In this document: piece after piece, positions 27,275 through 36,653 of the stretch
Numbering within the stretch: position 1 is the stretch's first letter
Layout of the letters: each line of letters opens with the position of its first letter
Assembly (NCBI RefSeq): GCF_900176415.1
Contig: NZ_FWXO01000001.1
Span: forward strand, 108,086-172,085
DNA length: 64,000 bases
Direction of reading: 5' to 3'
DNA from: Cellulophaga tyrosinoxydans
GTDB lineage: Bacteria; Bacteroidota; Bacteroidia; Flavobacteriales; Flavobacteriaceae
Made by a program: the position numbers and the translations under genes
Notes under the pieces: generated by a model
Told to the model about the DNA's origin: nothing
Databases searched by the model: none
The model's input: only the letters and a program-made list of their open reading frames with translations

Positions 27275-27796
27275 ATGAAAATAAAGATTATTGTTTTACT
27301 AGGCATTATGCTACCGTTCTTGGGCACATACGCCCAAGAAAAATTGGCACAAAATACCATAATTGGTGTTTTAAACGGCAATCAAAGTCAGGTAGTTCAG
27401 CTAGCTGAAGCTTTTCCGGAAGACAAATATGACTGGAGACCTGCTGACGGTGTTTACTCAGTACGCGAGGCATTATTACATGTTGCAGGTGCAAATTACT
27501 TTCTTATGACTAAAATGGGTTTTGCTCCGCCTGAAGATGTGGACATGATGAATTTATCAGCTATTACAGGCAAGGAAAATGTTATAAGAGCCTTAAAAGC
27601 TTCTAATGCTTTTATTCTGGAGAAGATTCCGTTAATTGAGGACTCCAAACTTAGTGAAGAAGTGGATTTTGGGTTCATGAAAATAAATACCATGGGAGGC
27701 CTTTTGGCGGTTATGGAACATAATGGTGAGCACAAAGGACAGCTTATCGCCTATGCCCGAACCAACGGCATTGCACCACCTTGGAGTTTACAATAG
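27275..27796 (+). CDS. Exported DinB family protein
   Basis: A 173-residue protein with a signal peptide (MKIKIIVLLGIMLPFLGTYAQ). The remainder is a DinB/YfiT-like four-helix bundle with the three putative metal-binding His: LLHVAGANYF, and the paired EHNGEHKGQLIAY. The opening YDWRPADGVYSVRE matches the family. Members include thiol-dependent transferases, but the substrate here is unknown and export is unusual for enzymes using cytosolic thiols. It ends at a strong terminator. Confidence 0.85.
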   Translation: MKIKIIVLLGIMLPFLGTYAQEKLAQNTIIGVLNGNQSQVVQLAEAFPEDKYDWRPADGVYSVREALLHVAGANYFLMTKMGFAPPEDVDMMNLSAITGKENVIRALKASNAFILEKIPLIEDSKLSEEVDFGFMKINTMGGLLAVMEHNGEHKGQLIAYARTNGIAPPWSLQ

Positions 27797-27818
27797 TTAA
27801 ACATAAAAATTAAGAAGC

Positions 27819-27852
27819 AGCCGATATCACAACAATTGATATCGGCTTTTTT
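27819..27852 (+). terminator. Intrinsic terminator after the DinB gene
   Basis: AGCCGATATCA / TGATATCGGCT perfect 11-bp stem with a 7-bp loop, followed by a run of six T. Confidence 0.9.
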
Positions 27853-27998
27853 ATGCTTATAAAACCTTCCCAATATCGGATGTATATTCAAAACAAAAAA
27901 ATAGCAACTAGAAATACTTTTTATGTAAATTTAACGTTAATTAATTGTAAACTAAAAGTAATGTTGTAAATTTACTTTTCACAAAAATAGATGGAGCC

Positions 27999-28127
27999 AT
28001 GAAAGAAAGAAAAAACAACAATTCACAATTAACTACTCAAGAATCGGGTTACAAAGGTTTTGTTCAGTATATAAAAAGATATGCCAAGACTTGCAGACAA
28101 TCTTACTTAAGATTGCTTAGTATTTAA
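27999..28127 (+). CDS. Very small basic protein, 42 residues
   Basis: ATG at 27999, stop at 28125-28127. The translation begins MKERKNNNSQLTTQESGYKG and ends YAKTCRQSYLRLLSI, strongly basic and without a membrane segment. It sits alone between the terminator at 27852 and the one at 28144, so the 290-bp interval looks like an independent transcription unit. A near-consensus -7 element (TACTTTTC, 27973-27980) lies 18 bp upstream. I do not recognise the protein; it could instead be the coding part of a small RNA. Function unknown. Confidence 0.5.
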   Translation: MKERKNNNSQLTTQESGYKGFVQYIKRYAKTCRQSYLRLLSI

Positions 28128-28143
28128 CCCATTATTTTTGAGT

Positions 28144-28184
28144 AAAAAAAAGTTCCATTTAAGATTTTAAATGGAACTTTTTTT
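28144..28184. terminator. Bidirectional terminator
   Basis: A long stem (A-tract, AGTTCCATTTAA and its complement) with a GATT loop and T tract. It ends the 42-codon unit on + and overlaps the stop codon of rsmG on -. Confidence 0.9.
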
Positions 28185-28821
28185 ATTTTCCTCTATATTT
28201 TAATGGCAGGTAAACAACTTTTTTAGTTTCGTAGAAATCTTCTTTAAAATAATCAGAAAGGCTAAATAATTCAGCTGTTCTATATTCTTTTAATTCCTCC
28301 GTAAGGTCACCTCCTTTAAGATAAAGAATTCCGTTTTTACGTTCATGAACAGATTCTTTTTTGATTTTTCCTCGTGTCCAATGCACAAAGGTAGGCATGG
28401 CAGCCACCGCCCTACTAACTATAAAATCAAACTCTCCTTTTACATTTTCAACTCTATCATTAACAGTAGTTACATTATTAATCCCTAACCCAGCAACCAC
28501 TTCATCAACAACTTTGATTTTTTTTCCTATAGCATCAACAAGAGTAAATTTAGTTTCAGGAAAAAGAATAGCTAAAGGAACACCAGGAAATCCGCCACCT
28601 GTTCCCACATCAATAATAGAAGCATTTGGAAGAAAATTTTGAATTTTTGCAATTCCTAAAGAATGCAACACATGTCTTAAATATAGCTCATCAATATCTT
28701 TTCTTGAAACTACATTAATTTTCATATTCCAATCTTTATACAAATCAGCTAACAAAATAAATTGTTCTTTTTGTTCTTTTGATAAATTCGGAAAATACTG
28801 AAATAACACCTCTACCTCCAT
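28183..28821 (-). CDS. rsmG: 16S rRNA (guanine527-N7)-methyltransferase
   Basis: A 212-residue cytosolic SAM methyltransferase that makes m7G527 in 16S rRNA. The SAM-binding motif DVGTGGGFPGVPLAILFP is diagnostic, preceded by NVVSRKDIDELYLRHVLHSL and followed by VDAIGKK and VSRAVAAMPTF. Length is normal. It is a single-gene unit, divergent from the desaturase gene. Confidence 0.96.
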   Translation of the reverse strand: MEVEVLFQYFPNLSKEQKEQFILLADLYKDWNMKINVVSRKDIDELYLRHVLHSLGIAKIQNFLPNASIIDVGTGGGFPGVPLAILFPETKFTLVDAIGKKIKVVDEVVAGLGINNVTTVNDRVENVKGEFDFIVSRAVAAMPTFVHWTRGKIKKESVHERKNGILYLKGGDLTEELKEYRTAELFSLSDYFKEDFYETKKVVYLPLKYRGK

Positions 28822-28916
28822 ACTGTATTGAAAATTTACGCAAAAATAAGACTTTAAAAATCATAATTATTTGTTTTTTTAAGAAGGTATTTAGAATATA
28901 ACATTTTGAATTAAAC

Positions 28917-28924
28917 TATCTTTG
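28917..28924 (+). promoter_or_regulatory. -7 box TATCTTTG for the desaturase gene
   Basis: Perfect TAnnTTTG, 14 bp before the ATG at 28939. Confidence 0.55.
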
Positions 28925-28938
28925 TTAAAAACAATATT

Positions 28939-30039
28939 ATGAGTACAGAAACCATTCGGTTCTCCAGAAAGGATTCTACCCAATTCTTCAAGACCTTAAA
29001 TAGTCGGGTAAATAATTATTTCAAAGAAAACAAATTAAAAAAAACAGGCGATTGGAGATTGCATTTAAAAACTGCAATCATGTTTACTGTTTTTCTAGCA
29101 CCATACTTCTTAATTTTAACATTAGGTTTGCCTAATTGGGCAAATTTACTATTAACTATTACTATTGGCGTAGGAATGGCAGGTGTTGGCATGAATGTTA
29201 TGCATGATGGTAACCATGGATCTTATTCCAACAAAAAATGGGTAAATAAATTAATGGGGAGCAGCATCTACATACTAGCTGGTAACGTTTATAACTGGCA
29301 AGTACAGCACAATGTTTTACACCATACGTACACCAATATACACGAGCACGACGAAGATTTAGAAGCTGGTAGAATACTACGTTTTACTAAGCATTCTGAG
29401 TGGAGAAAACACCACAGATTTCAACATTATTATTCTGTTTTCCTTTATGGCTTATTAACTTTCAACTGGGCAATTACTACTGATTTTCAGCAAATGTATC
29501 GATATACCAAAAGAAAATTATCTTATGGTAAATTACCAAACCCATTCTTAAATTGGAGTAAACTAGTGATTACAAAGATTATTTATTTAACCATTTGGAT
29601 CGTACTACCAATGTTGGTATTAGATATAGCTTGGTGGAAAATATTATTAGGCTTTTTTATCATGCACTATGTGGCTGGAGTGATATTAAGTGTAGTTTTC
29701 CAATTGGCACATGTGGTTGAAGATGCAGAGACACCTTTACCTGATGAAACTGGTACAATGAAAAATACATGGGCTATACATCAATTATTCACTACAGTAA
29801 ATTTTGGCACTAAAAACAGAATAGTTAATTGGTTTACAGGTGGCTTAAATCACCAAGTAGAACATCACATTTTTCCTAACATCAGCCATGTACATTACAC
29901 AAAAATTGCAAAAATTGTTAAAGAGACGGCAAATGAGTTTAATTTACCTTATCACGAATACAAAACCACTAGAAAAGCTATAATTTCGCACTTTAATCAT
30001 TTAAAAGAACTTGGCAAGGAACCTGCCATCCAATATTAG
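28939..30039 (+). CDS. Membrane fatty acid desaturase
   Basis: A 366-residue di-iron membrane enzyme that adds double bonds to acyl chains, probably in phospholipids. Three His boxes are intact: HDGNHG (residue ~89), HNVLHH (~124) and HQVEHH (~305). Hydrophobic pairs flank them (residues ~48-85 and ~200-245). The third box starting with His rather than Gln is the ordinary acyl-lipid type. Regioselectivity cannot be read from sequence. The aminotransferase gene follows 18 bp later. Confidence 0.93.
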   Translation: MSTETIRFSRKDSTQFFKTLNSRVNNYFKENKLKKTGDWRLHLKTAIMFTVFLAPYFLILTLGLPNWANLLLTITIGVGMAGVGMNVMHDGNHGSYSNKKWVNKLMGSSIYILAGNVYNWQVQHNVLHHTYTNIHEHDEDLEAGRILRFTKHSEWRKHHRFQHYYSVFLYGLLTFNWAITTDFQQMYRYTKRKLSYGKLPNPFLNWSKLVITKIIYLTIWIVLPMLVLDIAWWKILLGFFIMHYVAGVILSVVFQLAHVVEDAETPLPDETGTMKNTWAIHQLFTTVNFGTKNRIVNWFTGGLNHQVEHHIFPNISHVHYTKIAKIVKETANEFNLPYHEYKTTRKAIISHFNHLKELGKEPAIQY

Positions 30040-30057
30040 AAAATTATATTTATCGTA

Positions 30058-31248
30058 ATGAGCAACCAATTATCTGATCGCGTTAACAGTTTAGCAATAT
30101 CAGCCACCTTAGAAATGGCGGCAAAAGCAAGAGAATTAAAGGCAGCAGGAAAAGACATTATAGGTCTTAGTTTAGGAGAACCAGATTTCAACACTCCTGA
30201 TTACATAAAAGAAGCCGCAATACAAGCCGTAAACGACAATTACAATTCTTACTCTCCAGTTGATGGTTATGTTGATTTGAAAGAAGCCATTATTACCAAG
30301 TTTAAGCGCGATAATAATTTAACCTATACGCAACCACAAATTGTAGTTTCAACGGGAGCAAAACAATCTTTATACAATGTGGCTCAAGTTTGTTTAAACA
30401 AAGGTGACGAGGTTATTTTACCATGTCCTTATTGGGTAAGTTATAGTGATATTGTAAAGCTTGCAGATGGTGTTCCTGTAGAAGTACAGACTTCATTGGA
30501 AAACGATTTTAAAATGACTCCTGAGCAATTAGAAGCAGCTATTACACCAAAAACAAAAATGTTATGGTATAGCTCACCATGCAACCCAACAGGATCTATT
30601 TATAGTAAAGAAGAATTACGTGCACTTGCAGATGTTTTACAAAAGTACCCACAAATAGTAGTTGTAAGTGATGAAATCTACGAACATATAAACTATGGTG
30701 TAACTGCACATGCCTCTATGGCAGAATTTCCTGATATGTATGAGCGCACAGTTACTGTAAACGGAGTAGCAAAAGCTTTTGCAATGACAGGATGGAGAAT
30801 TGGCTACATAGGCGCACCTACATACATTGCACGTGCCTGCAACAAGTTACAGGGTCAAGTAACCAGTGGTGCTAGCTGTATTGCTCAAAGAGCAGTTATC
30901 ACAGCATTATTAGAACCTGTAAGCCGCATACAATATATGGTCGACAAGTTTAAAGAACGTAGAAAACTAATATTAGGTTTAATTCAAGAAATTCCTGGAT
31001 TTAAATGCAACGAACCAGAAGGTGCATTTTATGTTTTTCCTGATGTTACTGCATTTTTTGGCCAAACATTAAACGGTAGAAAAATTAATAATTCATCTGA
31101 CATGTCTATGTATTTGTTAGAAGCCGCAAATGTTGCTACGGTAGCAGGAGATTCTTTTGGAAACAATAATTGCATACGCATATCATACGCAGCAAGTGAA
31201 GCACAAATTACTGAAGCAATGGCTAGAATAAAGAAAGCCGTTTCTTAA
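30058..31248 (+). CDS. aspC: PLP-dependent aspartate-type aminotransferase
   Basis: A 396-residue fold-type I aminotransferase, class I gamma. Signatures: GLSLGEPDFNTPDYIKEA at the N terminus, SSPCNPTGSIY, VVSDEIYEHI, the PLP-binding Lys in VAKAFAMTGWRIGYIG and the substrate Arg in NNCIRISYA. Most likely aspartate:2-oxoglutarate transamination; other amino donors are possible. It ends at a strong terminator. Confidence 0.93.
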   Translation: MSNQLSDRVNSLAISATLEMAAKARELKAAGKDIIGLSLGEPDFNTPDYIKEAAIQAVNDNYNSYSPVDGYVDLKEAIITKFKRDNNLTYTQPQIVVSTGAKQSLYNVAQVCLNKGDEVILPCPYWVSYSDIVKLADGVPVEVQTSLENDFKMTPEQLEAAITPKTKMLWYSSPCNPTGSIYSKEELRALADVLQKYPQIVVVSDEIYEHINYGVTAHASMAEFPDMYERTVTVNGVAKAFAMTGWRIGYIGAPTYIARACNKLQGQVTSGASCIAQRAVITALLEPVSRIQYMVDKFKERRKLILGLIQEIPGFKCNEPEGAFYVFPDVTAFFGQTLNGRKINNSSDMSMYLLEAANVATVAGDSFGNNNCIRISYAASEAQITEAMARIKKAVS

Positions 31249-31268
31249 CAATACCCTTTATTTATTGC

Positions 31269-31304
31269 AAAAGCGCTCCAATAGTTATTGAAGCGCTTTT
31301 TTTT
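31269..31304. terminator. Terminator between aspC and trkH
   Basis: AAAAGCGCT / AGCGCTTTT stem with an inner CAAT/ATTG extension and a run of eight T. A-rich on the left, so it may also serve trkH on the minus strand. Confidence 0.88.
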
Positions 31305-31345
31305 ATGAAAAGTATAGACAAAACTTAATAGCACCTTACTATAAC

Positions 31346-32836
31346 TTATATCTTCTTCCAGAAATAAGGCGTAAATAATATTAAAACTGTAAAAAGCTCA
31401 AGTCTGCCTAACAACATTAAAAAACCACACCACCACTTTCCTAAATCTGGCAGACTATTAAAATTACTTAGCGGATTTAAAGTCCCCAAAGCAGGACCTA
31501 CATTCCCAAGTGAAGATGCAGCACCACCAATGGCAGATTCAAAATCCAACCCTAAAGCCCCGAGGACTAACGAGCCTATAATAAAGGTCAACATATAAAG
31601 CACAAAGAAGGCAATTATATTATAAACAATATGCTCCCTTACTGTTTTTGTATTGTATCGAACAGGAATTACTGCATTGGTATGAATTGTTCTCTTGAAT
31701 TCAAGCAATCCATTTTTTATAATTAATAAATGACGCATCACTTTAATCCCACCCGCTGTGGAACCTGCGCATCCTCCTAAAAACATTAATCCAAAAAAGA
31801 AAATAGTTAAAAAGGGTGTCCAATTAGTAAAATCGGCAGTTACAAAACCTGTAGTTGTAATTACGGTTAGCACCTGAAATAGCGAATGCCTAAATGCACT
31901 TTCTCCTTCACCAAGTACCATAGGATAATATTCTGAAACCTGAACATTAGCTTTAAAGTAAACCACCAATGCTGCAACAATTGTAAAACAAACTACGAAG
32001 CCTGTATAATATTTAAATTCTTCGTCATGCAATACCTTTTGCACTTTACCTTTAAAAGCATAATAACTCAATACAAAGTTACTACCCGCTAAAAACATGA
32101 ATAAAATTATAATATATTGAATTAAAGGCTGGTCATTCCAATACGCAGTACTCAAATTCTTTGTTGAAAACCCACCAGTTGATAAGGTCGCTAAAGAGTG
32201 ATTTATGGCATCAAAAAAAGACATACCTGCTAGTTGTAGCAAAATTGTTTCTGCCACGGTATAGCCAAAATAAATAAGCCATAATCGTTTAGCAGTATCT
32301 GTTATTCTTGGATGAAGTTTATCACCACTCGGACCAGGTGCTTCGGCAGCAAATAATTGCATTCCACCAATACCTAATAAAGGCAAAATAGCAATTGCCA
32401 AAACAATAATACCCATTCCTCCAATCCAATGGGTTAGACTACGCCAAAATAAAATCCCCTCGGGCAAAATTTCAATATCATCTAAAATAGAAGCTCCCGT
32501 TGTGGTGTAACCAGAAATAGTCTCAAAAAATGCATTGGTAAAATCTGGAATGGAACCAGAAAACATATAAGGCAAAACACCTGACAATGACATTACTAAC
32601 CATCCAAAAGTTACGATTATGTAACCTTCTTTACGATTCACTTCTTTCTTATGTCCTCTTGTAAAAAACATAGAAAAGGTACCAATAATCATGGTAACTA
32701 TTGCGGCTAATAAAATTGCAATTGTAGCACCATCCGCATAAAAACCACTTAAGATCGCAGCAATTACCATAAAACCTCCATTACATAGCAATAGAAGCCC
32801 CATTAAATGAAAGATTATCTTGTAATTTAATCCCAT
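31346..32836 (-). CDS. trkH: Trk potassium uptake channel subunit
   Basis: A 496-residue polytopic K+ translocating subunit. The four selectivity-filter loops are present: GYTTTGASI, TLSTGGFSTK, TTTGFVTAD and SLGNVGPALG. GGCAGSTAGGIKVMR is the conserved intracellular gate region. It overlaps the trkA stop by one base (TAATG), indicating translational coupling. Confidence 0.96.
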   Translation of the reverse strand: MGLNYKIIFHLMGLLLLCNGGFMVIAAILSGFYADGATIAILLAAIVTMIIGTFSMFFTRGHKKEVNRKEGYIIVTFGWLVMSLSGVLPYMFSGSIPDFTNAFFETISGYTTTGASILDDIEILPEGILFWRSLTHWIGGMGIIVLAIAILPLLGIGGMQLFAAEAPGPSGDKLHPRITDTAKRLWLIYFGYTVAETILLQLAGMSFFDAINHSLATLSTGGFSTKNLSTAYWNDQPLIQYIIILFMFLAGSNFVLSYYAFKGKVQKVLHDEEFKYYTGFVVCFTIVAALVVYFKANVQVSEYYPMVLGEGESAFRHSLFQVLTVITTTGFVTADFTNWTPFLTIFFFGLMFLGGCAGSTAGGIKVMRHLLIIKNGLLEFKRTIHTNAVIPVRYNTKTVREHIVYNIIAFFVLYMLTFIIGSLVLGALGLDFESAIGGAASSLGNVGPALGTLNPLSNFNSLPDLGKWWCGFLMLLGRLELFTVLILFTPYFWKKI

Positions 32837-34185
32837 TAAAGAAACAATTTTTCAATTTTAGGAATTGCACTTGGCAAACAACAAACCACGACTCTATCGC
32901 CTTGGGTTATTTTAAAATCTCCTAAAGCAATTATTCCGGTACCGTTTTGAATAACACCACCAATTGTTGCTTCTCTAGGGAAATTAAGTTCTCTAATGAT
33001 TTTACCATTAACCGCCGAATCTGGCTTTACAATAAATTCTAAAATTTCAGCATTTAGATTATTGAGGCGGGTTAAGGCAACCACTTCTCCTTTTCTTATG
33101 TGCCTAAATATATTATTAGCAGCTAAAAGTTTCTTATTAATTAACGTGTCTATACCAATGGAATGTGAAAGTTGAAAATAATCCATATTTTCCACTAAAG
33201 CAATTGTCTTTTTTATTTGTTTAGATTTAGCCACTAAACAAGACATAATATTGGTTTCAGAATTACCTGTTACGGCAATAAAAGCATCCATAGACTCTAA
33301 ACTCTCTTCTTCTAGCAACTCAACATTTCTACCATCACCGTTAATAATTAAGGCATTAGGTAATTGATCTGCTAAATCGAATGCTTTTTCTTTATTTTTT
33401 TCAATGAGCTTAACATTAAACCTTTTATTGCAAAGATCACGAGCTGTTTTGTACCCCACTTTACTTCCACCAAGAATCATAACGTTCTTGATGTCTTTTT
33501 TAGTCATTCCAGTGAGCTTATACAACTCTTCAACTCCACCTTTTGCAGTGATAAAATACACTTGATCCTCTTCCTCAAAAACAGTATCACCTCTAGGTAT
33601 TAGCGTAAATTGTGTACCTGCTCGTTGCAATGCAATTGGCATAAAATGAAGTTCTGGAAAAATTTGCGCAGCCTCTTTCACCATTTTACCAACAAAAGGT
33701 GCAGATTTTGGCAGTGAAACACCAACCATTATTAAGGCGCCTTCTTCAAATTCATAAGTATCATTAAATGCAGACTGATTTAAAAGTAATTGAATTTCTG
33801 TTGCCGCTAGCTCTTCAGGTGAAATTAGCTCATCAATTCCTAATTTCTTAAAATCTATAAGATCTTTGTTTTTTTTGAATTCGGTATTTGATATTCTTGC
33901 AATAGTTCTTTTACAACCTAACTGTTTTGCTAGCATACATAAGGTTAAATTGGTAGTTTCCGAAGCAGTAACTCCAATAACCAAATCGGATCTATCCACT
34001 TGTGCATCTTTTAAAACCGCAATAGAAGTAGCATCCCCTTTTAAAACTCTAATATCTAAATGTGTGTCGGCATAGGCTAGACTTTCCTTAACAGTATCTA
34101 TTAAAGTAATATCTTGAGATTCATAGGACAGTAATTTAGCTAAATGAAACCCTACTTCACCCGCTCCTGCTATTATAATTTTCAT
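32836..34185 (-). CDS. trkA: Trk potassium uptake regulatory subunit
   Basis: A 449-residue cytosolic subunit that gates TrkH in response to nucleotides. Two RCK_N Rossmann units are visible (GAGEVGFHLAKLLS near residue 6, and GGSKVGYKTARDL near 235), each followed by an RCK_C domain. First gene of the trkAH unit. The 265-bp gap upstream separates it from divergent menG/ubiE. Confidence 0.96.
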   Translation of the reverse strand: MKIIIAGAGEVGFHLAKLLSYESQDITLIDTVKESLAYADTHLDIRVLKGDATSIAVLKDAQVDRSDLVIGVTASETTNLTLCMLAKQLGCKRTIARISNTEFKKNKDLIDFKKLGIDELISPEELAATEIQLLLNQSAFNDTYEFEEGALIMVGVSLPKSAPFVGKMVKEAAQIFPELHFMPIALQRAGTQFTLIPRGDTVFEEEDQVYFITAKGGVEELYKLTGMTKKDIKNVMILGGSKVGYKTARDLCNKRFNVKLIEKNKEKAFDLADQLPNALIINGDGRNVELLEEESLESMDAFIAVTGNSETNIMSCLVAKSKQIKKTIALVENMDYFQLSHSIGIDTLINKKLLAANNIFRHIRKGEVVALTRLNNLNAEILEFIVKPDSAVNGKIIRELNFPREATIGGVIQNGTGIIALGDFKITQGDRVVVCCLPSAIPKIEKLFL

Positions 34186-34427
34186 CTAATTATAAAAATA
34201 TTTTTTCATTAATCTAAGACGCTTCAATAGACGTAAAGAAATTGTATAATTTGGAATATACCAGAAAGGCAAAAATTTATTCAAGCCCATATTGTGAAAA
34301 GTTTGCAATATTTTGCGTAGCAAAATTACATAATTTTATTTTGTTGTTCCTGAATTAAAAAGAATAAAAATCTTAAAATCACCGAGTTTATTGTACAACT
34401 TAACCCTGTGATGCAAATTCGAAATTG

Positions 34428-34435
34428 TATCTTTG
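34428..34435 (+). promoter_or_regulatory. -7 box TATCTTTG for menG/ubiE
   Basis: Perfect TAnnTTTG, 15 bp before the ATG at 34451. The rest of the trkA-ubiE gap (34186-34427) shows no further recognisable element. Confidence 0.55.
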
Positions 34436-34450
34436 CCAAAAATTGCGATC

Positions 34451-35179
34451 ATGAGTAAAAAAGTTACTCCTTATAAAAATTCTGAATTAGGTAAAAAAGA
34501 ACAGGTAACTCAAATGTTCGACACAATTTCTACTAATTACGACGGGCTAAACCGAGTAATTTCTTTCGGAATTGATGTGAAATGGAGAAAAAGAGTTGTA
34601 GCTATTCTAAAGACAAAAAAGCCTGATACTATTTTAGATATTGCTACCGGAACAGGAGATTTAGCAATTAATCTTACTAAAACTGGCGCCTCTAAAATAA
34701 TAGGGTTAGACATTTCACCTGGCATGTTGGCTGTTGGAAAGAAAAAAATTGAAGAAAAAAAACTTAACAACACTATTGAAATGGTTGTTGGCGATAGTGA
34801 AAAACTTCCATTTGAAGAAAACACTTTTGACGCAGTTACTGTAGCTTTCGGCGTACGGAACTTCGAAAATTTAGAAATTGGTCTTTCGGAGATATTTAGA
34901 GTTCTAAAAGTTGGGGGCACATTGGTTGTTTTAGAAACATCGGTTCCAACAAAATCGCCATACAAACAAGGATATGGTCTTTATACAAAACATGTGCTTC
35001 CAAGAATAGGAAGAATGTTTTCAAAAGACAATTCCGCATATGAATATTTATCAGAATCAGCTGCTGTTTTTCCTCATGGAAAAGACTTCAACAATATTTT
35101 ACAAAAAATTGGGTTTATAGATATAGAGAACAAACCCCAAACATTTGGGGTAGCTTCCATTTATGTAGCTACAAAATAA
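34451..35179 (+). CDS. ubiE: Demethylmenaquinone methyltransferase
   Basis: A 242-residue SAM methyltransferase for the last step of menaquinone synthesis (menG in menaquinone-only organisms). The UbiE signatures are clear: [33 protein letters not shown], and [18 protein letters not shown]. The ATG at 34451 is preferred over a start at 34433 that lies against the -7 box. The porT gene starts 3 bp after its stop. Confidence 0.95.
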   Translation: MSKKVTPYKNSELGKKEQVTQMFDTISTNYDGLNRVISFGIDVKWRKRVVAILKTKKPDTILDIATGTGDLAINLTKTGASKIIGLDISPGMLAVGKKKIEEKKLNNTIEMVVGDSEKLPFEENTFDAVTVAFGVRNFENLEIGLSEIFRVLKVGGTLVVLETSVPTKSPYKQGYGLYTKHVLPRIGRMFSKDNSAYEYLSESAAVFPHGKDFNNILQKIGFIDIENKPQTFGVASIYVATK

Positions 35180-35182
35180 AGT

Positions 35183-35881
35183 ATGAAGAATATTTTTTTA
35201 CTGTTTATAGGTTTATTTATAGGCTTATCTACACATTGTCAGTTTAATGAAAAACCTATCATCAATTTAGAAAATGAAGATGAAGCGCTTTTAAATTGGG
35301 GTTATTTCTTAGGATTTAATCAATATGATTTTAAATTTGACTATAGAGATATTCCAGATAATGGAGATATTTTAGTATCTACTTCAACAGGTTTTAACGT
35401 TGGTCTGATAGGTGAGTTGCGATTAAACCAATTCATGGATGTACGTTTTGAACCTGGCTTATTCTACGCACAAAGAACTATAGGATTCAGAGGTTTTACT
35501 GATCCAAATGACGCACTTAGAGAAGTTAAGTCTACGTATATAAATTTTCCGATTTTATTAAAAGTAAGCACCAAAAGATTAGGTAACTGGAAACCTTTTT
35601 TAGTTGGTGGTGCCGCATATGCCCTAAATTTAGGAAGCAATGAAGATAGTTTAGAAGACAATTCTACAAATACGTTTAGAATGACCAAGAACAACTACAA
35701 CTGGGAACTCGGATTTGGAATTGATTTTTATACAGAATATTTTAAATTCTCCCCTTCAATACGTGGTGTTTTCGCAATAAATAATGAATTGGTTCCGGAT
35801 AATGACCCTAATAGTCCTTGGACAAGTAATTTGGCAGGAATGCGAACACGTGGAATATTCGTGAATTTTACTTTTGAATAA
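35183..35881 (+). CDS. porT: Type IX secretion/gliding protein PorT (SprT)
   Basis: A 232-residue outer-membrane beta-barrel protein with a signal peptide ending near THCQ. It opens NWGYFLGFNQYDFKFDY and ends with an aromatic strand (GIFVNFTFE), as expected for a small eight-strand barrel. PorT is required for type IX secretion; its exact role is not settled. The ubiE-porT adjacency is, as I recall, common in Flavobacteriaceae. Its stop is 6 bp from the convergent SpoU gene, without an obvious terminator. Confidence 0.88.
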   Translation: MKNIFLLFIGLFIGLSTHCQFNEKPIINLENEDEALLNWGYFLGFNQYDFKFDYRDIPDNGDILVSTSTGFNVGLIGELRLNQFMDVRFEPGLFYAQRTIGFRGFTDPNDALREVKSTYINFPILLKVSTKRLGNWKPFLVGGAAYALNLGSNEDSLEDNSTNTFRMTKNNYNWELGFGIDFYTEYFKFSPSIRGVFAINNELVPDNDPNSPWTSNLAGMRTRGIFVNFTFE

Positions 35882-35887
35882 AGGTAT

Positions 35888-36610
35888 TTAAGCTCTTCTT
35901 ATTTCGTTCAATAAAATAGCGGTCGCAGTTGCCACGTTTAAGCTTTCAGTGGTTTTTTCACCAAACTGAGGTATGCTAATTTTTTGATTAATAACATTTA
36001 ACACCTTATCGGATACCCCATTTGCTTCATTCCCCATAACCAATATACCCTTTTTAGGTAAATTTGATTTATATACTACTTCACCTTCCATAAAAGCTCC
36101 AAAAATTGGCAGATTTGTTGTTTCTAGAAATTCGGGCAAATCAACATAAACCATATTTATTCTAGAAATAGAACCCATTGTTGCTTGCAAAACTTTTGGA
36201 TTGTAACAATCCACTGTATCTGTAGAACAAACAAGACTTCGCACTCCAAACCAATCGCACAAACGAATAATTGTTCCTAAATTCCCTGGATCTTGCACAA
36301 AATCTAATACCAAAATCCAATCATCAAAATTTATTTTTTTAGGTTTTGGAATTTCAAAAACACCTAAATACCCATTTGGAGTAGCTAACGAGCTTATCTT
36401 TTTTAAATCAGCTGATGAAATTAATTCAGAAATAGTATTATACGCCAAAGCAAATTCTTCATTTGTGGTATATATTTTGTTAGTTTTTATAGTAGAATTA
36501 ATAAGCTCCTCAACTGTTTTTCTGCCTTCAACAACAAATAATTGTTGCTGGCTTCTAACTTTTTTTTGTTGTAAGCTTTTTATAAGTTTTATTTGGCTTT
36601 TACCAACCAT
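35888..36610 (-). CDS. TrmH/SpoU family RNA 2'-O-methyltransferase
   Basis: A 240-residue SPOUT methyltransferase. N-terminal substrate-binding part: SQIKLIKSLQQKKVR and LFVVEGRKTVEELI. The knot domain holds the three SpoU motifs: DFVQDPGNLGTIIRLCDWFG, GILVMGNEANGVSD, and ISIPQFGEKTTESLNVATA. Target RNA (23S rRNA or tRNA) unknown. The ATG at 36610 is chosen; a longer frame would run into the divergent tamL gene. Confidence 0.92.
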   Translation of the reverse strand: MVGKSQIKLIKSLQQKKVRSQQQLFVVEGRKTVEELINSTIKTNKIYTTNEEFALAYNTISELISSADLKKISSLATPNGYLGVFEIPKPKKINFDDWILVLDFVQDPGNLGTIIRLCDWFGVRSLVCSTDTVDCYNPKVLQATMGSISRINMVYVDLPEFLETTNLPIFGAFMEGEVVYKSNLPKKGILVMGNEANGVSDKVLNVINQKISIPQFGEKTTESLNVATATAILLNEIRRA

Positions 36611-36620
36611 ACAAATAACG

Positions 36621-36628
36621 TATTTTTG
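36621..36628 (+). promoter_or_regulatory. -7 box TATTTTTG for tamL
   Basis: Perfect TAnnTTTG, 25 bp before the TTG start at 36654 and 10 bp from the divergent SpoU start codon. Confidence 0.55.
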
Positions 36629-36653
36629 ATTTCTAAGAGAATCGCAATCTAGT

